Assembly (NCBI RefSeq): GCF_000258765.1
Contig: NZ_AJLT01000042.1
Location: forward strand, 30,264 to 94,263
Origin: Gillisia marina
GTDB taxonomy: Bacteria; Bacteroidota; Bacteroidia; Flavobacteriales; Flavobacteriaceae
Length of the DNA: 64,000 nt
Direction of reading: 5' to 3'
How positions within the stretch are numbered: the stretch's first letter is position 1; every line of letters starts with the position of its first letter. The position numbers were made by a program, and so were the translations under genes. Below, piece by piece: positions 9,201-17,882 of this stretch. The notes beneath the pieces are model-generated. The model was not told where the DNA came from. It worked only from the letters and a program-made list of their open reading frames with translations, and searched no databases.

Positions 9201-10016
9201 TTATACCGCTACATTATATTCCCTTAAAGCATCATTTAGTGAGGTTTTTTTATTGGTGCTTTCTTTTCGCTGACCAATTATCAAGGCACATGGCACTTGA
9301 AATTCACCTGCGGGGAATTTTTTAGTATAGCTTCCAGGGATCACTACAGATCTTGCGGGAATATATCCTTTAAATTCCTTTGGTTCAGTTCCGGTTACAT
9401 CTATAATTTTGGTAGAACCTGTAAGCACCACATTCGCTCCCAAAACAGCCTCTTTTTCTACTCGTATTCCTTCAACTACAATACAACGGGAACCAATGAA
9501 GGCGTTGTCTTCTATAATCACCGGAGCGGCTTGTAAAGGTTCAAGGACTCCTCCAATTCCAACACCTCCGCTTAAATGTACATTTTTACCTATTTGCGCA
9601 CAACTTCCCACCGTTGCCCAAGTATCAACCATAGTTCCTTCGTCCACATATGCACCAATATTTACATAACTAGGCATTAAAATCACTCCGCTGGAAATAT
9701 AAGCCCCGTGTCTGGCAACTGCATTTGGTACTACACGAATTCCTTTTTCTTTATACCCGCGCTTAAGGGGCATTTTATCATGATACTCAAAAATACCAGC
9801 CTCTAAAGTTTCCATCTTTTGAATTGGAAAATAAAGCACCACCGCTTTTTTAACCCATTCATTCACCTGCCATCCATTTTCGGTAGGCTCCGCAACTCTT
9901 AATTCTCCTTCATCTAAAAGAGTGATTACTTTTCTTATGGCGTTAATAGTGGATTCTTCTTTTAACAACTCCCTGTTTTCCCAGGCTTCTGATATTTGAG
10001 CTTCTAATGATTGCAT
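9201..10016 (-). CDS. dapD: 2,3,4,5-tetrahydropyridine-2,6-dicarboxylate N-succinyltransferase
   Basis: Succinylates tetrahydrodipicolinate in the succinylase branch of lysine and meso-diaminopimelate synthesis. Left-handed beta-helix hexapeptide repeats run through the middle (PNAVARHGAYISSGVILMP, IGAYVDEGTMVDTWA, IGKNVHLSGGVGIGG). ATG at 10016 gives 271 residues (MQSLEAQISEAW), the usual family size. A longer frame to 10067 would start upstream of a TATATTTG -7 element at 10032-10039 and is rejected. It is divergent from ruvX. The next enzyme-pathway partner in the window is dapB at 53545. Confidence 0.95.
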   Translation of the reverse strand: MQSLEAQISEAWENRELLKEESTINAIRKVITLLDEGELRVAEPTENGWQVNEWVKKAVVLYFPIQKMETLEAGIFEYHDKMPLKRGYKEKGIRVVPNAVARHGAYISSGVILMPSYVNIGAYVDEGTMVDTWATVGSCAQIGKNVHLSGGVGIGGVLEPLQAAPVIIEDNAFIGSRCIVVEGIRVEKEAVLGANVVLTGSTKIIDVTGTEPKEFKGYIPARSVVIPGSYTKKFPAGEFQVPCALIIGQRKESTNKKTSLNDALREYNVAV

Positions 10017-10031
10017 GTATATAATTTTTAG

Positions 10032-10039
10032 CAAATATA
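10032..10039 (-). promoter_or_regulatory. -7 promoter element for dapD
   Basis: Minus strand reads TATATTTG, a full match to TAnnTTTG of Bacteroidota housekeeping promoters, 16 bases before the ATG. No TTG is at the usual 19-20 base distance upstream, so only the -7 half is supported. Confidence 0.5.
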
Positions 10040-10057
10040 ACTGCTTCACAGCAATTT

Positions 10058-10089
10058 TTGGATGCATAGAGATATAAACCTTACCTTTG
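10058..10089 (+). promoter_or_regulatory. -33/-7 promoter for ruvX-def operon
   Basis: TTG at 10058-10060 (inside TTTTTG) is followed after 21 bases by TACCTTTG at 10082-10089, matching the Bacteroidota TTG/TAnnTTTG architecture. The ruvX ATG follows 13 bases later. Confidence 0.6.
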
Positions 10090-10102
10090 CCTAAAATTTA
10101 CT

Positions 10103-10510
10103 ATGGCAAGAATTTTGGCCTTGGATTATGGTACAAAACGTACGGGAATCGCAGTTACAGATGAAATGCAGATCATAGCTTCAGGCCTTACTACGGTTGA
10201 TACCAGAGAATTAATGAAATTTTTGGAATCTTATTTTGTTTCAGAAAATGTAGAACTGGTATTAGTAGGGGAACCTAAGCAAATGGATAATTCTGCTTCT
10301 CAAAGTGAAGTAGCAATTTCAGAATTCATTAAAAAATTCGTGCTTAAGTTTCCAATAATGCAAGTAAAAAGAGTGGACGAACGCTTTACCTCTAAAATGG
10401 CTGTTAAGACCATGATAGATAGCGGACTTAAAAAGAAAAAACGTCAAAATAAAGCCTTAGTAGACGAAATAAGCGCGACTATAATATTACAGTCTTATTT
10501 ATATTCTTAA
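10103..10510 (+). CDS. ruvX: Holliday junction resolvase-like / pre-16S rRNA nuclease YqgF
   Basis: RNase H-fold nuclease thought to process the 16S rRNA 5' end. Its 135 residues have the family blocks ALDYGTKRTGIAVTDE (first catalytic Asp), LVLVGEPKQMDNSASQ, VDERFTSKMA and DEISATIILQSYL (C-terminal acidic residue). It is the first gene of a plus-strand series with def, DUF5606 and mazG. A -33/-7 promoter directly precedes it. Confidence 0.92.
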   Translation: MARILALDYGTKRTGIAVTDEMQIIASGLTTVDTRELMKFLESYFVSENVELVLVGEPKQMDNSASQSEVAISEFIKKFVLKFPIMQVKRVDERFTSKMAVKTMIDSGLKKKKRQNKALVDEISATIILQSYLYS

Positions 10511-10546
10511 AAAATTCAATATTAAACTTTCAATATTTATTTTAAA

Positions 10547-11137
10547 ATGATTTTACCCATTGTAGCCTACGGAGATCCTGTGTTAAGGAAAAAGGGAATT
10601 GAGATCTCAGAAGATTATCCAAAATTAAAAGAATTTATTGCAGACATGTGGGAAACCATGTACGAGGCTGTGGGAGTTGGACTAGCGGCACCACAAGTAG
10701 GTCGAGCTATTCGGTTATTTATAATAGATCCTTCACCATTTGCGGATGATGAACATGTGAGTGAAGAAGAAAGTGCCCAGCTTGCAGAGATGAAAATGGT
10801 TTTTATAAATCCAAAGATCATTACAGAGGAAGGCGAAGAATGGGCATTTAATGAGGGTTGTTTAAGTATCCCAGATGTTCGAGAAGATGTATTTAGAAAA
10901 CCAACTATAACTATCGAATATTTGGATGAAAATTTTGAATCTCAAACCAAGACCTTTTCCGGAATAGGAGCGAGGGTGATTCAGCATGAATACGATCATA
11001 TTGAAGGAATTCTATTCACTGATAAACTATCCAGTCTTAAAAAGCGTTTAATTAAAGGAAAACTGACAAATATCTCAAAAGGAAAAGTGCATGCCGATTA
11101 TAGAATGCGTTTTCCACTGATGAAAAAAGGACGTTAA
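10547..11137 (+). CDS. def: peptide deformylase
   Basis: Metal-dependent removal of N-formyl from nascent proteins. All three motifs are present: GVGLAAPQVG, EGCLSIP (Cys metal ligand) and QHEYDHIEGILF (HExxH with catalytic Glu). The protein has 196 residues with an acidic insertion after motif 1 (DDEHVSEEESA), common in Bacteroidota. It lies 36 bases after ruvX and is probably in the same transcript. Confidence 0.96.
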   Translation: MILPIVAYGDPVLRKKGIEISEDYPKLKEFIADMWETMYEAVGVGLAAPQVGRAIRLFIIDPSPFADDEHVSEEESAQLAEMKMVFINPKIITEEGEEWAFNEGCLSIPDVREDVFRKPTITIEYLDENFESQTKTFSGIGARVIQHEYDHIEGILFTDKLSSLKKRLIKGKLTNISKGKVHADYRMRFPLMKKGR

Positions 11138-11195
11138 TCCTTTTGATATTAATTAGAGAGAATAGATATTTGCCAACCAAAATTTATAATATAAT

Positions 11196-11651
11196 ATGGG
11201 TTTAGAAAAGATTTTATCAATTTCCGGAAAACCGGGATTATACGAGTTATCAGCACAAACTAGAGGAGGTTTTATCGCTAAATCTATAATAGATCAGAAA
11301 AAGATTGCAGTAAATGTGCGTCACAACGTAAGTTTATTAAGTGAGATTGCTATTTATACCTATTCTGAAGAAGTTCCTTTAGGTACTATTTTTCAGAAAA
11401 TGTTTGACAAGGAAGATGGAAAAGAAGCGATCAGCGCCAAAGCATCAAAAAAAGAACTAGAAGCTTATTTTTCTGAAGTACTTCCAGATTACGATGTAGA
11501 AAGAGTGTACCAGAGCGATATCAAAAAAGTGATTCAATGGTATAATTTATTGATTAGTAATGGATTCACAGAATTTTCTGTTGAAGAAAAAGCTGATTCA
11601 GAAGAAAAAGCAGAATCTAAAGGGAAATCAACTTCAGACGAGGAAGAATAA
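11196..11651 (+). CDS. DUF5606 family protein
   Basis: Conserved Bacteroidota protein of unknown function, 151 residues. The N-terminus is LEKILSISGKPGLYELSAQTRGGFIAKS, written here only as the family-typical start (GLYELSAQTRGGF core). A predicted alpha-rich half follows (SEEVPLGTIFQKMF), and a low-complexity acidic/Lys tail (EEKADSEEKAESKG) ends the protein. No signal peptide or membrane segment, so cytoplasmic. It sits between def and mazG and is followed by a strong terminator at 11672, so the ruvX-def-DUF5606 unit probably ends here. Confidence 0.8.
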   Translation: MGLEKILSISGKPGLYELSAQTRGGFIAKSIIDQKKIAVNVRHNVSLLSEIAIYTYSEEVPLGTIFQKMFDKEDGKEAISAKASKKELEAYFSEVLPDYDVERVYQSDIKKVIQWYNLLISNGFTEFSVEEKADSEEKAESKGKSTSDEEE

Positions 11652-11671
11652 ATTTTAGATTTAAATATATC

Positions 11672-11710
11672 AAAAAGCAGCTTTAAGTATTTATAGCTGC
11701 TTTTTTTTTT
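11672..11710 (+). terminator. intrinsic terminator after DUF5606
   Basis: Stem AAAAGCAGCT / AGCTGCTTTT around a 12-base loop, ending in a run of 10 T. It ends the ruvX-def-DUF5606 unit before mazG. Confidence 0.88.
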
Positions 11711-11780
11711 ATGCTAATAATTGAATTATTTAGCTTCAGAAATTAATCCACAATTGTAATTTTACAAAAAGCATAAGATC

Positions 11781-12554
11781 ATGAATTCCAGACAAGACCA
11801 ACTGAAGGCCATCGATAGACTCCTTAGCATTATGGATGAGTTAAGAGAGAAATGCCCTTGGGATAAAAAACAAACCATGGAGTCTTTAAGGCATCTAACC
11901 ATAGAAGAGGTTTATGAGTTGGGAGATGCTATACTAGAAAAGGATTCCGATGAAATAAAAAAGGAGTTAGGAGATATTTTGCTTCATATTGTGTTTTACG
12001 CAAAGATCGGGAGTGAACAAATGAAATTTGATATCGCTGATGTTACCAATAGTATTTGCGATAAACTTATCGAGCGTCATCCTCATATTTATGGTGATGT
12101 AAAAGTTGCTAACGAAGAAGAAGTAAAGCAGAATTGGGAAAAGCTGAAACTTAAAGAAGGTAAAAAAAGCGTTTTAGAAGGAGTGCCTGTTTCTCTGCCG
12201 TCTTTAGTGAAAGCTAGTAGAATTCAGGAAAAAGTTGCGGGTGTAGGTTTCGATTGGGAAGAACCGCAACAAGTTTTTGAAAAATTGAAAGAAGAGCTAG
12301 AGGAACTTCAACATGAAGTAGATGTTGCCGATAAAGATAAAATGGAGGCCGAATTTGGCGATGTATTATTCTCTATGATCAATTATGCTAGGTTCTTGAA
12401 TATAAACCCGGAAACCGCCTTAGAAAGAACCAATAAGAAATTTATTAAACGTTTTCAGTATCTAGAAGGGAAAGCGCATGAGAGAAATACTCCCTTACGT
12501 AATATGAGTTTGGCAGAAATGGATATTTTCTGGGAGGAAGCTAAGACCTTATAA
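11781..12554 (+). CDS. mazG: nucleoside triphosphate pyrophosphohydrolase MazG
   Basis: Hydrolyses NTPs/dNTPs to NMP and PPi, a house-cleaning role often tied to ppGpp and aberrant nucleotides. Two MazG modules are visible: residues about 22-95 with CPWDKKQT, EEVYELGDAI and KKELGDILLHIVFYA, and a C-terminal copy (about 165-215) with LKEELEELQHEV and EAEFGDVLFSMINYARFL. The protein has 257 residues, like E. coli MazG. It is bounded upstream by the 11672 terminator and downstream by a repeat and a bidirectional terminator. Confidence 0.93.
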   Translation: MNSRQDQLKAIDRLLSIMDELREKCPWDKKQTMESLRHLTIEEVYELGDAILEKDSDEIKKELGDILLHIVFYAKIGSEQMKFDIADVTNSICDKLIERHPHIYGDVKVANEEEVKQNWEKLKLKEGKKSVLEGVPVSLPSLVKASRIQEKVAGVGFDWEEPQQVFEKLKEELEELQHEVDVADKDKMEAEFGDVLFSMINYARFLNINPETALERTNKKFIKRFQYLEGKAHERNTPLRNMSLAEMDIFWEEAKTL

Positions 12555-12627
12555 TAATTGATTGGTGAATCTAAAAAACGCGAAGTTTAAAACTTCACTT
12601 TTTGTTTAAATTTAGATTTATTCATTA

Positions 12628-12715
12628 TCGTCACCCTGTACTTGATTAAGGGTCTTTTAAAGGTGTAACGGTATGCTGAATAAATTCCGATAGCTATCGG
12701 ATCAGTATGACGACA
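12628..12715. repeat. intergenic hairpin repeat, GTCA-CTGAA type, with nested palindrome
   Basis: Arms begin CGTCACCCTG and end CAGTATGACGAC. The right arm contains the perfect 14-base palindrome CCGATAGCTATCGG at 12687-12700. It lies between the convergent genes mazG and DUF349. It is related to copies at 30661 and 43067. Confidence 0.75.
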
Positions 12716-12752
12716 GATCATAGTAATGTAGATGATTACAAGATATTATATG

Positions 12753-12794
12753 AAAAATCCCCATCTCGAATTTATTTCAAGAAGGGGATTTTTT
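12753..12794. terminator. bidirectional terminator between mazG and DUF349
   Basis: Stem AAAAATCCCC / GGGGATTTTT with a 21-base loop and T runs on either strand. It can serve mazG (+) and the DUF349 gene (-). Confidence 0.75.
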
Positions 12795-12821
12795 AATTTT
12801 AAATCTGCTGATTAATTTCTT

Positions 12822-14951
12822 TTAGTACAAAGACTTTACTTTTTGTAATTTCTCTTTCCAGATTTTCAATTGTTCTTTGTGCTCTGCAATATTTTCGTGC
12901 ACTTTCTTAACTAACGGATTGTCATCATCTACGTTAGAAAAGAACTGTAGGTTATTTTCCAACTGGCGAATATCTGCTTTAGTTTCTTCAACTTTCTTGC
13001 TCAAGAAATAATGCTCATTTCGCAATTTCTTATCATCATCTGCATCATTTAAAGTCTGAATTTTATTCTCATACTTCATCATCTCTGCTTTAGTATGATC
13101 TACATCCAATTTGGAGAATAATTGATCTAATGTTTTATTGAATTTTCCTTCTATAAAACGCTTATTGTAAGGTACCCGCCCAATATTTTTCCAATCTTCT
13201 ATGGCTTTTTTGATTGTTGGAAGATCTTTTTTCTTATCTCCTTCTAATTCTAGTGCCTTTAAAGAATCTAGCAACTCTTTTTTCTGTTCAAAAGCCTTAG
13301 TTTCTTCCTCATTTTCTTCATTATTTGCTTTATGCAGACGATCGAAAAAATGATTACAAGCTGCTTTAAATTGCTTCCATACCTTGTCGCTATCCTTTCT
13401 AGGTACGTGCCCAACCTTTTTCCAGTCGGTTTGTATCTTCTTCATTAAAGGCATCGTCGCCTTAAGATCTTCGTTATCCTTATTATCTTCAGCAATCTGA
13501 ATTAGCTCTTTTTTCTTATTGAGATTTTCATATTGCTCCTTTTTCAAGGATTTATAATAGGCATTTTTATTACGATTAAATTGTCTTACAACTTGTTTAA
13601 ATGTACTCCAGGTAGCTTCATTCTTATCTCTAGGCACTTTACCTGCGTCAAAAAAGGATTGTCTTAAAACTTCTATTTCCTTTATTTTTTGTTGCCATTG
13701 GTTGTGTGAATTAAAATTGGTTTCAGCAATAGCTCTTATTTTTGCTATGATATCCTCTTTTACTTCAAGATTTTTTTCGAATCCCTTCTCCAGATCGTCA
13801 TAATATGATTGACGTTGATCATGAATTTTACGTGTAGCTTCACTAAATCGCTCCCAAATATCATCTCTAAACTCTTTTGCAACAGGACCTAACTCTTCCT
13901 TCCACATTTTGTGCAGCATTTGTAATTCCCTAAATGCACGATTAGTATCGGTTTCTAGGGTTAACTCTTCTGCACGGTCTATGATTTTTAATTTTTGTTC
14001 TAGATTATGTTTAAAATCCATATCTCTAAAATCCCTATTGAGATGAAGAAAATCATAAAAATTCTCAACATGGTGATGGTACGTGTTCCACACAGTATTG
14101 TATTTATCTCTTGGGATGGCTCCTGCAGTGCGCCACTTATCTTGTAATTCCTTAAAATGTTTATAGGTAGTATTTATATTTTCTTCTACTCCTAAAAGAC
14201 CTTTTAACTCCTCTATTATTTCCAGCCTTAAATTTAGGTTCTTATTCAGGTCCTGTTTAAGTTGCTGGTAGTACTTATTTCTTTTTTCCTTATAATCGAA
14301 ATATACAGAATTGAATTCCTTCTTAATTGGTGTAGAATAATGGAAATCAATTATATTTCCACCATCAGCAAGAAATTCTTCTTTTTTCTCTTCTAATTCT
14401 TCACCAAACTTTGCATTAAATTCCGCCTTAATTTCTTCAATATGCTCCTTGATCGCTTGAATTTTCTCAGACTTAACAAGTCGAGCCATTTCTGCAACCA
14501 ATGCTTCTTTTGTCATGGAATGAAAATCCTTCTTTTCAATTCCGTGGCGCTCTGTAGCTGTTTCATCTTCGCTGTCTTCGGCTACAGAATCTTCAAATTC
14601 AGACTGAACACTTTTCTTTTCTGTTGAAACCGGGGTTTCTTCTTCTTCCTCATCGTCCAGATCCTGATCTTTGCTGAGTTCGTGTTCTTTTTCTTCAGTT
14701 TCAGAGGATTTGCTAGGAGTTTGACTTTCGTCCACCATAGCATGCTCTAACTCATATTTTTCTTTCTCTGAAGTCTTTTCTTTTGATTTTTCAGAATCTG
14801 AAAATGAAGGGTCTTTGGTTTCATCTTCATTGCGCTCCTTTTTGTTTTCTGAAGTAGTTGCTTCGTCGGTAGAAGTAACTATTTCAGAAGTGTTCTGATC
14901 TTCTTTTGGGAGGTCTTCATTCTTCATTTTTTCATTTTCTTGCTGAGACAT
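12822..14951 (-). CDS. DUF349 repeat protein, large acidic/coiled-coil
   Basis: Protein of about 709 residues with no known enzymatic function. Residues 1-140 are low-complexity and strongly acidic (E/D/S/T/K-rich). After residue 150 it is alpha-helical and carries five DUF349 repeats, recognisable by a W...G.(I/V)P pattern about every 80 residues: KWRTAGAIPRDKY, MWKEELGPVAKE, SFFDAGKVPRDK, DWKKVGHVPRKD and DWKNIGRVPYNK. A final coiled coil follows (LENNLQFF...). No signal peptide, so probably cytoplasmic. ATG at 14951 (MSQQENEK) is preferred to a TTG nine bases upstream. It stands alone as a transcription unit, bounded by the terminator at 12753. Confidence 0.85.
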   Translation of the reverse strand: MSQQENEKMKNEDLPKEDQNTSEIVTSTDEATTSENKKERNEDETKDPSFSDSEKSKEKTSEKEKYELEHAMVDESQTPSKSSETEEKEHELSKDQDLDDEEEEETPVSTEKKSVQSEFEDSVAEDSEDETATERHGIEKKDFHSMTKEALVAEMARLVKSEKIQAIKEHIEEIKAEFNAKFGEELEEKKEEFLADGGNIIDFHYSTPIKKEFNSVYFDYKEKRNKYYQQLKQDLNKNLNLRLEIIEELKGLLGVEENINTTYKHFKELQDKWRTAGAIPRDKYNTVWNTYHHHVENFYDFLHLNRDFRDMDFKHNLEQKLKIIDRAEELTLETDTNRAFRELQMLHKMWKEELGPVAKEFRDDIWERFSEATRKIHDQRQSYYDDLEKGFEKNLEVKEDIIAKIRAIAETNFNSHNQWQQKIKEIEVLRQSFFDAGKVPRDKNEATWSTFKQVVRQFNRNKNAYYKSLKKEQYENLNKKKELIQIAEDNKDNEDLKATMPLMKKIQTDWKKVGHVPRKDSDKVWKQFKAACNHFFDRLHKANNEENEEETKAFEQKKELLDSLKALELEGDKKKDLPTIKKAIEDWKNIGRVPYNKRFIEGKFNKTLDQLFSKLDVDHTKAEMMKYENKIQTLNDADDDKKLRNEHYFLSKKVEETKADIRQLENNLQFFSNVDDDNPLVKKVHENIAEHKEQLKIWKEKLQKVKSLY

Positions 14952-15063
14952 ATCTTTCAATGTTAAGGTTCGTCAAAATATTTAATGCTGAAAGATAACA
15001 ACTCCATAAAGACCTAACAAGGTTTTATATCATTTTATGGCTTGAGAGAATAAACGTGTTAAA

Positions 15064-15795
15064 TTACTGATTCCAAATTTCCCAGGCTTTTTCTGCCTGA
15101 AATTCCAACATCGCTAATCCATTTGTAACTTTCGCGTTTTGGTCTAACGCAAGTTTCATCAATTTTGTATGCGAGGGGTTATAAATTAAATCAAAAACCA
15201 AATGTTTTGAAGTAAGAAATTGAGTTGGAATAGGAGGATTCTGCTCAATATTGGGAGAAGTTCCCAAAGGAGTAGTATTTATAATTAAGTTGTGACTTTC
15301 CATAATGTCCGAAGTTAATTCGGAATACGTAAAGTTGCCGAAAGACTTGGTTCTCGAAACATAGGTAAATTCAATTTCTAATTTCTGAAGTGCATAAGAA
15401 ATAGCCTTTGAAGCTCCTCCGGTTCCCAGAATTAACGCTTTTTTGTGATGTGCTTTTAAATACGGTTTGAGAGCTTCCGTAAAACCAAAATAATCGGTAT
15501 TGTAACCAATCAACTTTTCGTTTTCTTTAATTTTAATTGTGTTTACCGCGCCAATTTCTTTAGCGGTAGAATCTAGTTCATCTAGATAGGGAATAATGGC
15601 TTCTTTATACGGAATAGTCACATTAAAACCGCTAATATCATTATTTTCATTAAGAAGTACTGGGAATTCGGTGATGTGAGCTAGATCGAAATTCTTATAA
15701 ATTGCTTCAATTTTTTCTGAAGAAAATTTCTGATTGAAATAGGTTCTTGAAAATGAATAATCAATATTCTTTCCTATTAATCCAAAGGTTTTCAT
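15064..15795 (-). CDS. aroE: shikimate dehydrogenase
   Basis: NADPH-dependent reduction of 3-dehydroshikimate to shikimate. Substrate-side motifs are YSFSRTYFNQKF, GFNVTIPYKEAI (Lys catalytic) and GYNTDYFGF. The nucleotide-binding loop is LGTGGASKAI, followed by INTTPLGTSP. The protein has 243 residues, slightly short but with all blocks. Its start overlaps the DUF368 stop by 4 bases, so the gene is translated with the membrane-protein pair upstream. Confidence 0.94.
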   Translation of the reverse strand: MKTFGLIGKNIDYSFSRTYFNQKFSSEKIEAIYKNFDLAHITEFPVLLNENNDISGFNVTIPYKEAIIPYLDELDSTAKEIGAVNTIKIKENEKLIGYNTDYFGFTEALKPYLKAHHKKALILGTGGASKAISYALQKLEIEFTYVSRTKSFGNFTYSELTSDIMESHNLIINTTPLGTSPNIEQNPPIPTQFLTSKHLVFDLIYNPSHTKLMKLALDQNAKVTNGLAMLEFQAEKAWEIWNQ

Positions 15796-16808
15796 ACTTC
15801 TTTATTTCTATTTTCATACCAGCCTAAACCTAGAACTATAAAAACTCCAATTACGATAAAGAAGATGGCCAACCACGTTTCTGAAGTTGTGAATGTTGGA
15901 AAATATCTATCGTAATTATCCAATATTTTATTGCCATGAACATCCAATCTAAATTCACCTTCAGCATTTAGTTTGTAAATTTTTTCTTTCCAAGGCCACA
16001 CCACTCCTAAAGAACCGGTAATAAAGCCTATGATGACCGAGTATGACTCCCTTTTATATCGCTTTAAAACGAAACCAAGCAAATGAGAAAGTGAAACGAG
16101 TCCTGCTAAAGAACCCAGAGAAAAAACCACAAGCACTTGTAATAAACGCATTCTTTGGGAGTTGTCTAAAAAGGAGAAATCCATTAAAAACACATCTTTT
16201 ATAGTGTCATAAAGAGCATTTACAGAGTCTACAAGTAGCAATACATAATTACCAAGAAGTATAAGAATGAACGAGCCGGAAAGTCCCGGAAGGGTCATTC
16301 CTGAAACACCTATAATGCCGCATATAAAAACAAACCAAAGGTTATCATTTTCTCGGGCTGGCTCTAAAAAGCTAATCGCGACTCCGGCAACTATCCCCAT
16401 TATCATAAAGGTGATGTTACGTTTAGACCAATTTTTAAAGTCCTTACCTATATAATAAATAGAGCCTATGATCATACCAAAAAAAGAGGCCCAGACATAG
16501 AGTTCGTAATGGACAATCAAATAGTCTAGTAGTTGGGAAACGCTAAAATAGCTTATCACCATCCCGAGGATTAGAAGGCCAAGGAATTTTCCATTTACAT
16601 ATTGGTAGAGACTCTTAAATCTCCCGCTAATAAGCAGCTTAAAAGCCTTGAGATTTATTTTTTGAAGAGAATATATAAATTCTTCGTAAAAGCCAGCAAC
16701 AAAGGCTACTACACCACCAGAAACTCCGGGAACCTTGTTAGCTGCTCCCATTGCCAAACCTTTAAGTACTAGAAATATTTTGTCACTAAAGGTTCTAGTT
16801 TGTTGCAT
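15792..16808 (-). CDS. DUF368 membrane protein, second of tandem pair
   Basis: Polytopic inner-membrane protein, 338 residues. DUF368 members (PopT type) have been described as undecaprenyl-phosphate translocases that recycle the lipid carrier for cell-wall and glycan synthesis. The two half-repeats are visible: AMGAANKVPGVSGGVVAFVAGFY near the N-terminus (core VPGVSGG) and MTLPGLSGSFILILLG in the middle. It overlaps the upstream paralogue by 14 bases and aroE by 4. Sequence is clearly diverged from its neighbour apart from the signature blocks and a shared VWPWKEKI segment. Family is firm; transport role is by family. Confidence 0.9.
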   Translation of the reverse strand: MQQTRTFSDKIFLVLKGLAMGAANKVPGVSGGVVAFVAGFYEEFIYSLQKINLKAFKLLISGRFKSLYQYVNGKFLGLLILGMVISYFSVSQLLDYLIVHYELYVWASFFGMIIGSIYYIGKDFKNWSKRNITFMIMGIVAGVAISFLEPARENDNLWFVFICGIIGVSGMTLPGLSGSFILILLGNYVLLLVDSVNALYDTIKDVFLMDFSFLDNSQRMRLLQVLVVFSLGSLAGLVSLSHLLGFVLKRYKRESYSVIIGFITGSLGVVWPWKEKIYKLNAEGEFRLDVHGNKILDNYDRYFPTFTTSETWLAIFFIVIGVFIVLGLGWYENRNKEV

Positions 16809-17733
16809 TTTGAGCGATTGGTTTTTGGGTGGCTACGCGCTCTAAGATAAGAATTAAAGTAAATCCGGCAAGAATTAATGCAATTGCAGCAAGAACATGT
16901 GATTCTCCTTGAAAATTTGTAGGCCAAACAGACATTTCTCTTATCACTATGGTTTTGTCTCCAACTTTTTCAGATTCCAATACTTCTTTCCAAGGCCATA
17001 TTTTGTTCAAGGAGCCTGCTATAAATCCAGTTAAAACCGCTAGTGTGATACTACTATAATGATCAAAAAGCCATTTTAGAACTCGGGAGAAAGTTAAAAG
17101 TCCAACAATAGCTCCTAAGGCAACAACGGCTAAAGTTTTAAAATCGAAATCATGGGCGGCTTCAGTTACTGTTTTGTAAGACCCTAAAAGCACCAATATA
17201 AAGGCACCAGAAATTCCGGGTAAGATCATAGCACAAACAGCTATGGATCCTGCTAAAAATAAAAACCACAGATTCGTATTGGCACCCAAAGGTGGTAGCA
17301 TGACTATATAAAATGCAATTGCAGCACCTATCAATAGGGCCATAACAATTTTAAAATTCCATTTTGGTATCTGTTTCGCTACAAACCAGATACTGGCTAA
17401 AATCAATCCGAAGAAAAAAGACCAGATCATTATTGGGTGCGCTTCCAATAGATAATTGGTTAAACGCATTACCGTAAAAATACTGATTAAAATTCCAGAG
17501 AGCAATGCAACTAGAAAAGCTCCATTAGCTGCTCGCCACATGGCTCTAAAACCTTGTTCTTTCCAAATGGTGATAAGGCCTAAATTGATGCCACTTATGG
17601 TAGCAATTAATTCCTGATAAATTCCGGTAATAAATGCAATGGTTCCTCCAGACACTCCCGGAACTACATCTGCTGCACCCATTGCCATCCCTTTAAGCGT
17701 AATTGTAAGGTAATCTTTTAAACTTCTTTGCAT
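16795..17733 (-). CDS. DUF368 membrane protein, first of tandem pair
   Basis: Polytopic membrane protein of 312 residues, paralogue of the next gene. Conserved blocks are GMAMGAADVVPGVSGGT, MILPGISGAFILVLLGSY and IWPWKEVLE. About eight hydrophobic segments can be counted. The paired VPGVSGG/LPGISG loops resemble inverted repeats of transporters. Likely a C55-phosphate translocase by family. It is the promoter-proximal gene of a DUF368-DUF368-aroE run; the next gene upstream (TPR) ends 150 bases away. Confidence 0.9.
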   Translation of the reverse strand: MQRSLKDYLTITLKGMAMGAADVVPGVSGGTIAFITGIYQELIATISGINLGLITIWKEQGFRAMWRAANGAFLVALLSGILISIFTVMRLTNYLLEAHPIMIWSFFFGLILASIWFVAKQIPKWNFKIVMALLIGAAIAFYIVMLPPLGANTNLWFLFLAGSIAVCAMILPGISGAFILVLLGSYKTVTEAAHDFDFKTLAVVALGAIVGLLTFSRVLKWLFDHYSSITLAVLTGFIAGSLNKIWPWKEVLESEKVGDKTIVIREMSVWPTNFQGESHVLAAIALILAGFTLILILERVATQKPIAQNATN

Positions 17734-17882
17734 TTTTTAAATAATCAAAAACCTTATGGGTGAGGCCACAAAGTATACTATGTATATTTTTTTAATTCTT
17801 GTATTTCCGATAATTATAAGCATGGAAAAGAATTAAGCCTTCTCTTTGAAAGCTAAATTTCTTTCCAAAAATAATTAAAATA

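Noticed and set aside
9297..9669. Plus-strand frames within dapD
   Set aside because: Antisense shadows of a conserved gene with no independent start signal or similarity.
10017..10067. N-terminal extension of DapD
   Set aside because: It would start upstream of the -7 element for this gene; the internal ATG gives the standard 271 residues.
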